DNA of 64,000 nucleotides from Nonomuraea thailandensis (lineage in GTDB: Bacteria > Actinomycetota > Actinomycetes > Streptosporangiales > Streptosporangiaceae), in NCBI RefSeq assembly GCF_024172165.1, contig NZ_JAMZEB010000002.1:11549001-11613000 (forward strand), in the 5' to 3' direction. This document shows positions 1 through 6,920 of this stretch, one piece after another. How positions within the stretch are numbered: the first letter of the stretch is position 1; the number at the start of each line of letters is the position of its first letter. Below the pieces are notes generated by a model that had not been told where the DNA came from, did no database searches, and was given only the letters and a program-made list of their open reading frames with translations. Made by a program: the position numbers and the translations under genes.

Positions 1-930
1 CGCCGTCGCCACGCGCGGCACGGCGGCGCCGGGCACGACGGCGAACCCCAGCGACAGGCCCGGCGCGAGCCGCTTGGACAGGCTGTCGACCAGTGTCGTG
101 CGCTCCGGGGCGAAAGCGGCCAGAGGCGGCAGGTCGTCGCGCAGGAACGACCAGATGGAGTCCTCGATCGCGGGCATGTCCAGGCGCGCGAGCACGCCCG
201 CGAGCTCGGCCCTGCGCTCCGCGGGCATGCTGATCGACAGCGGGTTGTGCAACGTCGGCTGCACGTAGACCGCCTTGAGCGGGGCCCTGCGTGCGGCGGC
301 CTCGACCGCTGCCGGATCCAGCCCCGCCTCGTCCACCCGCAGCGGGACGAGCGTGACCCCGACCCGCGCCGCGAGCCCCTTGAGCACCGGGTAGGTGAGC
401 TCCTCCACCCCGAGCCGAGCGCCCGCGGGGACCAGCGCGGCGATGGCCGCCGCGATCGCCTGGCGGCCGTTGCCCGCGAACAGCAGCCGCTCCTCGTCCG
501 GACGCCACTCCCCGCGCGCCAGCAGGTCGGCGACCACGCGCCGCGCAGGCGGGGTGCCCGCCGCGCCGACCGGCCGCAGGGACGCCTCCAGCACGTCGGC
601 ACGCAGCAGCGGGCCGATGCCGTCGGCGAGCAGCCTGGACTGCTCGGGGACGACGGGGTAGTTGAGCTCGAGGTCGATCCTGCTGCCGGTGGGCTCGACC
701 AGCGCCGGCCCGGGCTGCGGAGCGGCGGCCCTGACGAACGTGCCCCGGCCGACCTCCCCGACGGTCAGCCCGCGGCCGGCCAGCTCCCGGTAGACGCGGG
801 CGGCGGTGGAATCGGCGACGCCGTGGCGCCGCGCGAAGACCCGCTGCGGGGGCAGCCTGTCACCCGGGCGCAGCCGCCCCGCCGCGATGTCCGCGGCGAC
901 GGAATCCGCGATACGCCGGTAGTCCTCCAT
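1..930 (-). CDS. MocR-type (GntR/aminotransferase) regulator, partial
   Basis: Transcription regulator that pairs a GntR winged helix-turn-helix (about residues 1-70, with PGDRLPPQRVFARRHGV) with a PLP-dependent aminotransferase fold (from about residue 90). The PLP lysine lies in SLSKRLAPGLSLGF near residue 290. The first 310 codons are present and the gene runs off the left edge, so the C-terminal part is missing. The ATG at 930 follows a weak GAGG. It is divergent from a LysE exporter, the usual arrangement when a MocR protein controls an amino-acid-type exporter. A 13-bp palindrome lies between them. The family assignment is firm; the effector is unknown. Confidence 0.85.
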   Translation of the reverse strand, partial: MEDYRRIADSVAADIAAGRLRPGDRLPPQRVFARRHGVADSTAARVYRELAGRGLTVGEVGRGTFVRAAAPQPGPALVEPTGSRIDLELNYPVVPEQSRLLADGIGPLLRADVLEASLRPVGAAGTPPARRVVADLLARGEWRPDEERLLFAGNGRQAIAAAIAALVPAGARLGVEELTYPVLKGLAARVGVTLVPLRVDEAGLDPAAVEAAARRAPLKAVYVQPTLHNPLSISMPAERRAELAGVLARLDMPAIEDSIWSFLRDDLPPLAAFAPERTTLVDSLSKRLAPGLSLGFAVVPGAAVPRVATA

Positions 931-969
931 GCCCTCGGATCCAACCACGACATTGATCCGAGTGCAATC

Positions 970-982
970 GTACATATTGTAC
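970..982. promoter_or_regulatory. Palindrome between mocR-type and lysE-type genes, probable operator
   Basis: GTACA-TAT-TGTAC is a perfect 5-bp inverted repeat with a 3-bp spacer. It sits in the 82-bp divergent gap, 18 bp upstream of the -10 box of the exporter. GntR/MocR proteins bind such short dyads. Assignment to this regulator is inference from position. Confidence 0.45.
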
Positions 983-999
983 CGAGATTGCGTCGTCGA

Positions 1000-1005
1000 T
1001 AGCTT
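1000..1005 (+). promoter_or_regulatory. -10 box of LysE exporter gene (leaderless)
   Basis: TAGCTT lies seven bases before the ATG at 1013 and there is no Shine-Dalgarno sequence. The transcript is therefore expected to start at or next to the start codon. Confidence 0.5.
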
Positions 1006-1012
1006 CGCTGTC

Positions 1013-1636
1013 ATGGTCGAACAGAGTGCGGTGATCGGCGTGGTGCTCGTGGCGCTCGGCATGGTGCTGTCCCCGGGGCCGAACATGATGTACCTCGTCT
1101 CCCGCAGCACCAGCCAGGGCCGGCGAGCCGGGATCATCTCCCTGGCCGGGGTCGCTGCCGGCTTCCTCGTCTACCTGGTGGGGGCGAACCTCGGGCTCGC
1201 CGTGGTGTTCTCCGCCTTCCCCGGGCTGTTGACCGTCATCCGGATCGCGGGGGCGATGTACCTGCTGTGGCTGGCCTGGAAGACGCTCAAGCCCGGCGGG
1301 GTGTCGGTCTTCGCGACGCGGGAGGTGCCGCCCGACTCCCCGCGCAGGCTCTTTCTCATGGGGTTGATGACCAACCTGCTCAACCCGAAGATCGCCCTCC
1401 TGTACGTGTCCGTCCTCCCGCAGTTCATCGATCTGGAGCGGGGGGACGTGCTGCTGCAGGGGCTCGTTCTCGGGTGCGTGCAGGTGGCGGTCGCCCTCCT
1501 GGTCAACCTCTCGATCGTGGTCGCCGCGGGCGGTATCGCCGGGTTCTTGGCGGCACGGCCCTCCTGGCTGCGGCTGCAACGGCTCACCATGGGGTCCCTC
1601 CTCGCCGCCCTGGCCATCGGCCTCGCCTTCTCCTGA
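1013..1636 (+). CDS. LysE/RhtB family amino-acid exporter
   Basis: Inner-membrane exporter of 207 aa, the normal size for LysE/RhtB translocators of amino acids and derivatives. It shows the N-terminal LSPGPNMM motif of the family (about residues 18-25), five to six hydrophobic segments, and LMGLMTNLLNPKIALLYVSV in the middle. The ATG at 1013 was chosen over an in-frame ATG at 929 because it has a -10 box seven bases upstream and begins just before the first membrane segment. It is divergent from a MocR-type regulator that probably controls it. The substrate cannot be read from the sequence. Confidence 0.85.
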   Translation: MVEQSAVIGVVLVALGMVLSPGPNMMYLVSRSTSQGRRAGIISLAGVAAGFLVYLVGANLGLAVVFSAFPGLLTVIRIAGAMYLLWLAWKTLKPGGVSVFATREVPPDSPRRLFLMGLMTNLLNPKIALLYVSVLPQFIDLERGDVLLQGLVLGCVQVAVALLVNLSIVVAAGGIAGFLAARPSWLRLQRLTMGSLLAALAIGLAFS

Positions 1637-1677
1637 GCGCTGCGGCGGGTCGGCTCCCACCTCGGGCGCCGACTGGG

Positions 1678-1818
1678 GAGGCCGTCGGCTGTGCGGCAGC
1701 GTCGTGGACGCGGCGGAGGATTGCCGAGGTGGTCGTCTCATGCCACGGGGCGCCGACCGCGGGGGCCGCCGAAGACCGGTGAGGCCGTCGGCCGTGCGGT
1801 GGGGGCGTGGACGCGGCG
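1678..1818. repeat. Imperfect 38-bp direct repeat pair
   Basis: The copies at 1678-1715 and 1781-1818 share GAGGCCGTCGGC, GTGCGG and GTGGACGCGGCG in register, and are offset by 103 bp. They may be remains of a local duplication. Confidence 0.5.
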
Positions 1819-1923
1819 ACCCGCCAAGCCGGCAACAGGCGCGTCCGGTGCCTGGGAGAGGCGCTCCTGGACGAGTGGCCGGATGGTCACGCAGACAAAC
1901 CGTGTGGATCCCTTGGCGCGATC

Positions 1924-1951
1924 AGCGGGGCCGGACGTACCCGGCCCCGCT
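1924..1951 (-). terminator. Terminator hairpin of the DNRLRE gene
   Basis: A perfect 11-bp stem (AGCGGGGCCGG with CCGGCCCCGCT, loop ACGTAC) starts 12 bp beyond the stop codon at 1964. There is no T tract, as is common in high-GC actinobacteria. Confidence 0.7.
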
Positions 1952-1963
1952 GGTCTCAGGTCG

Positions 1964-3763
1964 TCATGCCTTCACCGTGAAGAGATACACGCGTGGGTTG
2001 AGGCTGAAGTTTCCTGCCCGGTCGGCTGAGTGCACGACCAGCACCTTGTCGCCCGCCGAGGTCGGCCTGATCGTCACGGTCGCAGTGCCGTCGGGCAGGG
2101 CGGGCACGTCGATCCAGGTGCTCCAGTCGAGGGAGTAACGGTAGCCAGTGACGTCCGGATCGCCGGGGGAGGAGAACGTGAAGTCCCCGGCGACGCCCGG
2201 GCCGCCACCCGGCTGGGGCGACGGCGGATAGGTGGCCGAGGAGACGGTGGGCGTGGTCGCGGGCCGGGTGACGTCCACGCCGTACTCGCACCACTGGCTC
2301 CACTCACCGCCGGCCCAGGGATCCTCGCCCCGAACCCGCCAGCGGTAGACCCCGCCGTCGGTCACCCGGGCGTCGCCGAAGTCGTGGGCGAACGTCGCCG
2401 GGCCGTAGTTGGCGCCGGTCACCCTCTCGTCGAGTCTCTCTCCCGCCAGGGTCTCCCACTGCCACCGGGCCGAGACGGGACCGCCGGCGGAGTCGGGCAC
2501 GGTCGCCCACACGATGGCGGACAGGTCGGGCAGGTACGGTCGCTCATCCCCCGAGACACACGGCGTCGGCTGCTTCCGGCGGGACCCGGTCTTCAGGTCG
2601 GTGGGAGCGCCGGGCGGCCGGTTGTAGTACAGCGTCAGCTCGGGTGACGGCTCGAAGACGTAGTGGCCGTGGGTGTCCCGCTCGTCGCGGGAGCGCAGGC
2701 CGAAGGTGATCTCCTGCCGGCCGGCCGCCAGCGCCTCCAGCAGGGCGTCGGTGACGTCGATGGTGATCGGCCCGGGCGTGGAGCAGTGGGGCAGAGCCGG
2801 GGTTTCGCCGAGCTTGCGGATCCAGCGCGCCTTGTTGTTCCAGGTGGTCTCGGCGGTGAGCTGCCCGGTCTCCCACAGCGCGAACCCCCGCTCGTAATCC
2901 TGGCACGACGACTGGGGCCGCAACTGGACCAGGGCGTGCAGGAGCCGGCCGTCTCCCAGGTCCGGCACCACATAGCGGAGGTGGACACGGGTGCGGTCGC
3001 CGCTGTCCGGGTCGCGGCCTATGGTGGGATGGATGCCACCGCTCCAGTTCGGGATGTCCGGATGGTCGCGGGAGATCTGCGTCCAGGCGGCGGGCACGAG
3101 CCTGCTCAACGCGAGGGAACTCGGGATGGCCGGCGGCTGCGCGGGCGGCGGGGTCGTGTAGGAGACCTCCACGTGGACGTTGGTGGACAGGCGGAAGCGG
3201 CCGAACGGGTCGCCCTCGTCGCCACTGCGCATGCCGAACGACACCCGGCGGTCGCCACGGGCGAGCGCCTCACGCAGGGGTGCCGTCACGTCGAAGTGGA
3301 ACGAGTCGTGCCCGTCGTATCCGGGCGGCGGGCAGGACCAGGAGCCGGGGTAGGAGCCGAGCGACTCGGTCCAGGCAGGCTCGCTGTCCCAGGTCGTTCT
3401 CGCGTTGATCTTCGAGGTCAGCCAGAACTCGAAGCCCGACTCCCGGCCCCGGCAGGCTTCGGCGCGGTTCAGCCGCAGGGACGCCCTGGTGATGTCAGCA
3501 CCGGTTCCGGTGAAGCGGTCCAGGTCCAGGCGGACGAAGGAACGATTCACCTCGCCCGTACTCTCGTCGAGGCCGACCGGCAGGCTCCAGCCGCCGTTCC
3601 AGTTCGAGATGGTGGGTTGCTGCCGGGAGGTGAACGTCCACGCGTCGTTGGTCAAGGTGGTCGTGCCGGGAACCGGTGCCGCCTCGGCGGTGGCCGGGGC
3701 GGCACCCGGCTGGAGCGTTCCGGCGGCCAGGGCTAGCACGATGAATCCAGAGCGTAAGCGCAT
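1964..3763 (-). CDS. Secreted protein with two DNRLRE modules and a fibronectin-like tail
   Basis: Exported protein of 599 aa with no catalytic motif seen. A signal peptide (residues 1-28, ending ATAEA) is followed by two related modules. The first is about residues 35-200 (DAWTFTSRQQPTISNW to HVEVSYTTPP). The second is about residues 215-380 (AAWTQISRDHPDIPNW to LTLYYNRPPG). Both match the DNRLRE type of carbohydrate-binding-like beta-sandwich. The tail (380-599) looks like one or two fibronectin/Ig-type folds (YRWRVRGEDPWAGGEWSQW, YRYSLDWSTWIDVPAL). The start has a GGGGGA ribosome site, and a strong hairpin follows the stop. The likely role is extracellular or wall-associated binding. Confidence 0.75.
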   Translation of the reverse strand: MRLRSGFIVLALAAGTLQPGAAPATAEAAPVPGTTTLTNDAWTFTSRQQPTISNWNGGWSLPVGLDESTGEVNRSFVRLDLDRFTGTGADITRASLRLNRAEACRGRESGFEFWLTSKINARTTWDSEPAWTESLGSYPGSWSCPPPGYDGHDSFHFDVTAPLREALARGDRRVSFGMRSGDEGDPFGRFRLSTNVHVEVSYTTPPPAQPPAIPSSLALSRLVPAAWTQISRDHPDIPNWSGGIHPTIGRDPDSGDRTRVHLRYVVPDLGDGRLLHALVQLRPQSSCQDYERGFALWETGQLTAETTWNNKARWIRKLGETPALPHCSTPGPITIDVTDALLEALAAGRQEITFGLRSRDERDTHGHYVFEPSPELTLYYNRPPGAPTDLKTGSRRKQPTPCVSGDERPYLPDLSAIVWATVPDSAGGPVSARWQWETLAGERLDERVTGANYGPATFAHDFGDARVTDGGVYRWRVRGEDPWAGGEWSQWCEYGVDVTRPATTPTVSSATYPPSPQPGGGPGVAGDFTFSSPGDPDVTGYRYSLDWSTWIDVPALPDGTATVTIRPTSAGDKVLVVHSADRAGNFSLNPRVYLFTVKA

Positions 3764-3919
3764 GTTTCCCCCGTGAGAGCATCAGATCGATGAGCCAGGT
3801 CGCAATATAGGGAGGCGACCGCCAGGTGGCGAGGTGATTTCCTGCCAAAGTTCGCCGCCTTTCTGCCTCGCTGGGCTGTCACTGCGATCTGTGCCGAACG
3901 CAGGCCCCGCACCGGGGTT

Positions 3920-3999
3920 CACGCCCGACGCACGTTCTCCTACGCTGTCTGCGCCGATCAGAGCCCCTGTGTCAGGGGCTTGATCACGCCCGACGCACG
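3920..3999. repeat. Direct repeat CACGCCCGACGCACG, two copies
   Basis: Identical 15-bp copies at 3920-3934 and 3985-3999, 65 bp apart. Each is preceded by a short hairpin: CCCCG/CGGGG at 3905-3917 and AGCCCCTG/CAGGGGCT at 3962-3980. Confidence 0.6.
3956..3985. terminator. Hairpin downstream of methyltransferase gene
   Basis: GATCA-(G)-AGCCCCTG pairs with CAGGGGCTTGATC around a TGT loop: a 13-bp stem with one bulge, about 200 bp beyond the stop at 4190. It may be a terminator or a repeat-borne structure; there is no T tract. Confidence 0.4.
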
Positions 4000-4189
4000 C
4001 TCTCTCTCCTTTCCTGGGCGATACGCGCCGAGTTCCAGCCCCGGAGGGCATCTCGCACCGGCTCACCACCGACGACGTCGGCCGTCAAGCGGCTGACCCC
4101 CGCCTCTACGCCCTACCGATCCCAGTCGTCGGTGGCCGGCGGAAAGCAGTTATCTCGGGCCCTGCGCGCGGCGGTCGCTCCATCGTCGA

Positions 4190-5026
4190 TCAGAGGCGGG
4201 TGGCGGTGGTCAGGCGTACCCTTCCGCGGAGTTGTACGCCGTCCGGGGTTTCGTGGGGGAGCAGCCCGTCGCGGACTGCGTCGCGGAGGGTGGTGACGGT
4301 CGGTTCGTCGAGGTGGGAGAGGTTCAACTGGACCGGGCCCATGGCGCAGATGTGGGTGGCCGCCTCGGTGGCGTCTCGGCCGAGGTTTTCCATGGCTTCG
4401 ACGATGGTCATGTCGATGCCGGTGAAGCCTGCGTCGGTCAGCACCTGGTCGATGCGGGCGGGGTCGGTCATGGACATCATGCCCTGGGCGGCGGGGGACG
4501 GGCGGCGCATGTGGTCGCGGAGGGCGGCGGTGGCGCGGGCGTAGTCGCCGTCCGGGGATGACGGGACCGAGGTGATGATGGCCAGGCGGCCGCCCGGGCG
4601 CAGGGCGCGGGCGATGTTGGCGAAGCCGGCGACGAGGTCGGCGAAGAACATCACGCCGCCACGGCTGATGGCCACGTCGTACGTGCCGTCGCCGAAGGCG
4701 TGGACCTGGGCGTCTCCCTGCTCGAAGACGGCGTTGGGCACGCCCTGGGCGGCGGCGTCGGCGCGGGCCCGCTCCAGCATGGGGGCCGACAGGTCGATGC
4801 CCAGGGCGGTGCCGCGTGACGCCCTGCCGGCCGCCAGCAGGGTGGTGCGGCCGGTGCCGCATCCGACGTCCAGGACCTGGTCATCCGGCGTGATCGCGGC
4901 GGCGGTGAAGAGGGCGTCGTTGAAGCCGTCGAGCATGCCGTTGTAGTAGCGCGGGTTGTCGGCCCAGAGCTTGCCCTCCCATCCGTTCCAGGCCTCCGCT
5001 TGCTGGGTGTTGGCGATGTTGAGCAT
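4190..5026 (-). CDS. Class I SAM-dependent methyltransferase
   Basis: Predicted small-molecule methyltransferase, 278 aa. The SAM site is clear: LDVGCGTGRTT (motif I, about residues 52-62), GIDLSAPML (motif II) and a following acidic GDAQVH. The core resembles UbiE/COQ5-like methyltransferases, with LRPGGRLAIIT after strand 5. The C-terminal third is unrecognised and should set the substrate. The start ATG is preceded by AGGGGG. It stands alone behind an AT-rich region with a three-half-site operator and no adjacent regulator gene, so it may be controlled from elsewhere. The substrate is unknown. Confidence 0.8.
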   Translation of the reverse strand: MLNIANTQQAEAWNGWEGKLWADNPRYYNGMLDGFNDALFTAAAITPDDQVLDVGCGTGRTTLLAAGRASRGTALGIDLSAPMLERARADAAAQGVPNAVFEQGDAQVHAFGDGTYDVAISRGGVMFFADLVAGFANIARALRPGGRLAIITSVPSSPDGDYARATAALRDHMRRPSPAAQGMMSMTDPARIDQVLTDAGFTGIDMTIVEAMENLGRDATEAATHICAMGPVQLNLSHLDEPTVTTLRDAVRDGLLPHETPDGVQLRGRVRLTTATRL

Positions 5027-5049
5027 GACGACCCCCTGCGGCTTGATTG

Positions 5050-5081
5050 CTAGAGCTTATCTCTAGTGATGTTTACTAGAG
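5050..5081. promoter_or_regulatory. Three-half-site operator upstream of methyltransferase
   Basis: CTAGAG (5050-5055), CTCTAGT (5061-5067) and ACTAGAG (5075-5081) alternate in direction. The last two form a perfect 7-bp inverted repeat with a 7-bp spacer, and the first two a 6-bp dyad with a 5-bp spacer. The area is AT-rich in a GC-rich genome and covers the promoter position 24-55 bp before the ATG. A TetR- or MarR-type repressor site is likely. Confidence 0.55.
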
Positions 5082-5121
5082 TTAGACTATAGAAATGTAG
5101 GCGTCAAGGGGTGAGTGGCGA

Positions 5122-6531
5122 TCAGCACGAGGTTTTGGCGGGGGGCAAGGTGCCGGCTGTGAGGTAACGGTTGATGTGGTCGCGGGCGCAGGTGTTCATG
5201 CCGTAGAGGGTGTGGCCGGGGCCGTCGTGGCGGATCGTGACGCTGCCCGGGACCTGGGCGAGGACGCGTTCCGTTGCGTCCGACTCGCCCCACGCGCCGG
5301 CGGCGAGCAGCGGAGGGACGTTGTCGGGAAGGGGCGCCGGTGGATTGGTGACGGGGACGGGCCAGCCGATGCAGTTGAGGGTGTTCGTGGCGATCGTGTT
5401 GGCGGCGCCGGCGTTGGGGGCGAGCTTGCGGAGCCGGGCGATCGTGGTGGTCAGTTGCTTGAGGCTGGCGAAGCGGGGCCAGTCGGTGCATTCCGTGACA
5501 GGGGTGGCTTGATCGGGGTAGCGGGCGCCCCTGGCGGGGACGAAGTCGGAGGCGTCGCCCTTGCTCGCCTTGCGGATCGCGGTGGCCAGCTTGGGCCAGG
5601 CCGCAGCGCCCTGGCGGGCCAGCCCCACGGCGAAGGACTGGAGGTCGCCGGCCTTGTAGGCGACGTTCGGCGTCCTGGTGGGGACGGGGGTGCCGGTCGA
5701 GCGGGTGATCAGCCTGCGCCAGAGGGCGGGGACGTCCTTGCAGTCGTTGGCGGTGCACCAGGTGAAGAAGCGCCGCAGGTGCTGCTCGTTCGTGGTGGCC
5801 ATGGCCTCGAGCTCTCGCTGCCAGTCGGCGGCGCTGTGGTTCCACGTGCCGTCCAGGACCATCGTGCGGATGTTGCCCGGGAAGAGTCGGGCGTAGGCCT
5901 GGCCGTAGAAGCCCGCGTAGGAGGCGCCGTAGTAGTTGAGCTTGCCGTCGCCCAGCGCCTTTCTGATCGCCTCCATGTCTCTGGCATGGTCGGCCGAGCT
6001 CATGTTGGCGAACAGCTCCGGGTCCTTCAGGCGGCAGGCCTCGGCGTAGCCGCGGTTGGTGTCGGACAGGCGGCCGAAGTCGGCGTCGTCGCGCGGAAGG
6101 TCGGCGATGGGGACGCGGGTCCACGTGCACGGCAGGCCCGTGCTGAGGCCCTGGAACTGGTCGCTGCCGTAGCCGCGGGTGTCCCACGTGACGATGTCCA
6201 TGGTCTTGCGCAGGTCGGTCCACCAGCTCTGCAGGGAACGGGTGCCGGCGATGCCTGGGGCGCCGGGGCCGCCGTAGGAGATCAGGGCCGAGCCCTTCGA
6301 GGCGCCGGTGGCTTTCAGGCGGCCGAGCTTGAGGGTGATCTTGCGGCCTTCGGGCTTCTGCCAGTCGGCGGGAACCTGGAGGTCGGCACAGTCCATGCCG
6401 GTTTCGTTGTCGTTGGGGCATGGGCGCCAGGCGAGTGCGCTGCTGTCGGTGGTGGTGCTGGGAGGCGTCACCTGCCAGGGGTGCAGGGCCGTGCCGAGTA
6501 GAGCGAGGGTCAGGGTGAGGGGCTTCAGCAT
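5122..6531 (-). CDS. Secreted tripeptidyl-aminopeptidase-like alpha/beta hydrolase
   Basis: Exported serine hydrolase, 469 aa, of the Streptomyces tripeptidyl aminopeptidase (TAP) type. A signal peptide (about residues 1-25, MLKPLTLTLALLG) precedes an alpha/beta hydrolase fold with the oxyanion-strand motif ISYGGPGAPG and the nucleophile elbow YGASYAG. The C-terminal TAP-like segment carries the late His in HDGPGHTLYG. Paired Cys near the C-terminus suggest disulfides. The ATG at 6531 is preferred over one at 6609 because it begins directly at the signal peptide. Two 12-bp direct repeats spaced 33 bp lie upstream and may be regulator sites. The hydrolase class is firm; tripeptidyl specificity is by family only. 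Confidence 0.8.
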   Translation of the reverse strand: MLKPLTLTLALLGTALHPWQVTPPSTTTDSSALAWRPCPNDNETGMDCADLQVPADWQKPEGRKITLKLGRLKATGASKGSALISYGGPGAPGIAGTRSLQSWWTDLRKTMDIVTWDTRGYGSDQFQGLSTGLPCTWTRVPIADLPRDDADFGRLSDTNRGYAEACRLKDPELFANMSSADHARDMEAIRKALGDGKLNYYGASYAGFYGQAYARLFPGNIRTMVLDGTWNHSAADWQRELEAMATTNEQHLRRFFTWCTANDCKDVPALWRRLITRSTGTPVPTRTPNVAYKAGDLQSFAVGLARQGAAAWPKLATAIRKASKGDASDFVPARGARYPDQATPVTECTDWPRFASLKQLTTTIARLRKLAPNAGAANTIATNTLNCIGWPVPVTNPPAPLPDNVPPLLAAGAWGESDATERVLAQVPGSVTIRHDGPGHTLYGMNTCARDHINRYLTAGTLPPAKTSC

Positions 6532-6566
6532 GGCGTTCACGATGCCGGAGCGGGTTGGCCGGGCGC

Positions 6567-6611
6567 GTCGGACCACGGTTTGGTCTTCAGGGGAGGGATG
6601 TCGGACCACGG
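6567..6611. promoter_or_regulatory. Direct repeat GTCGGACCACGG, spaced 33 bp
   Basis: Identical 12-bp copies at 6567-6578 and 6600-6611, three helical turns apart. They lie 36-80 bp upstream of the hydrolase start, so they suggest a cooperatively bound activator or repressor site. Function is inferred. Confidence 0.4.
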
Positions 6612-6850
6612 GTTGATGGACCGTAGCCGGATCCGGGCGTGAGAGCGGGTCCCGCGGGTGGGGCGATGTGCGCGGTCGGGAGGGGGGAGGGGAGCCGGTT
6701 CGCCTACGCGTACGGGCGCGGGCACCGGACGGGTCTTCCAGGCGGCGGGATGGGCTCGGAGGCGGCCGGCGAGGGTGGCCGGGAGCCTGCGGGGTGGCTG
6801 GTGGCGTCGCGGCGCGGTGGGCGATGGCGTGGCGGGCCGTGACGGCCTGT

Positions 6851-6888
6851 GCATCCGGCCGGATGCGGCTCGGGGCAGACCCCGGAGC
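6851..6888 (-). terminator. Palindrome and hairpin downstream of S9 peptidase gene
   Basis: GCTCGGGG-CAGA-CCCC(G)GAGC at 6868-6888 can fold 33 bp after the stop at 6921. A perfect palindrome (6851-6866) follows. This is a plausible termination zone without a T tract. Confidence 0.45.
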
Positions 6889-6920
6889 AGATGTGCCCCG
6901 GGGCCGGATGCGTGCCCGGG

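Larger units (their letters stand above)
1637..1963. other. Intergenic stretch with an imperfect direct repeat
   Basis: No gene is supported here. It holds a 38-bp imperfect direct repeat (1678-1715 and 1781-1818, both starting GAGGCCGTCGGC and ending GTGGACGCGGCG) and, at its right end, the terminator hairpin of the next gene. Short reading frames in it have no recognisable features. Confidence 0.5.
3764..4189. other. Gene-free stretch with two hairpin plus repeat units
   Basis: Between two minus-strand genes. It contains two units, each a G/C hairpin followed by CACGCCCGACGCACG (repeats at 3920-3934 and 3985-3999). A 95-codon reading frame across it is built from the repeat and looks non-coding. 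Nothing else was seen. Confidence 0.5.
6532..6920. other. Upstream region of the hydrolase and tail of the S9 peptidase gene
   Basis: No gene is seen. It holds the direct repeat upstream of the hydrolase (6567-6611), a 16-bp palindrome GCATCCGGCCGGATGC at 6851-6866 and a hairpin at 6868-6888 downstream of the peptidase. The middle is G-rich with no feature. Confidence 0.45.

Noticed and set aside
3782..4069. 95-codon minus-strand frame
   Set aside because: It is built across the direct repeat units, has no domain and lacks a good ribosome site.
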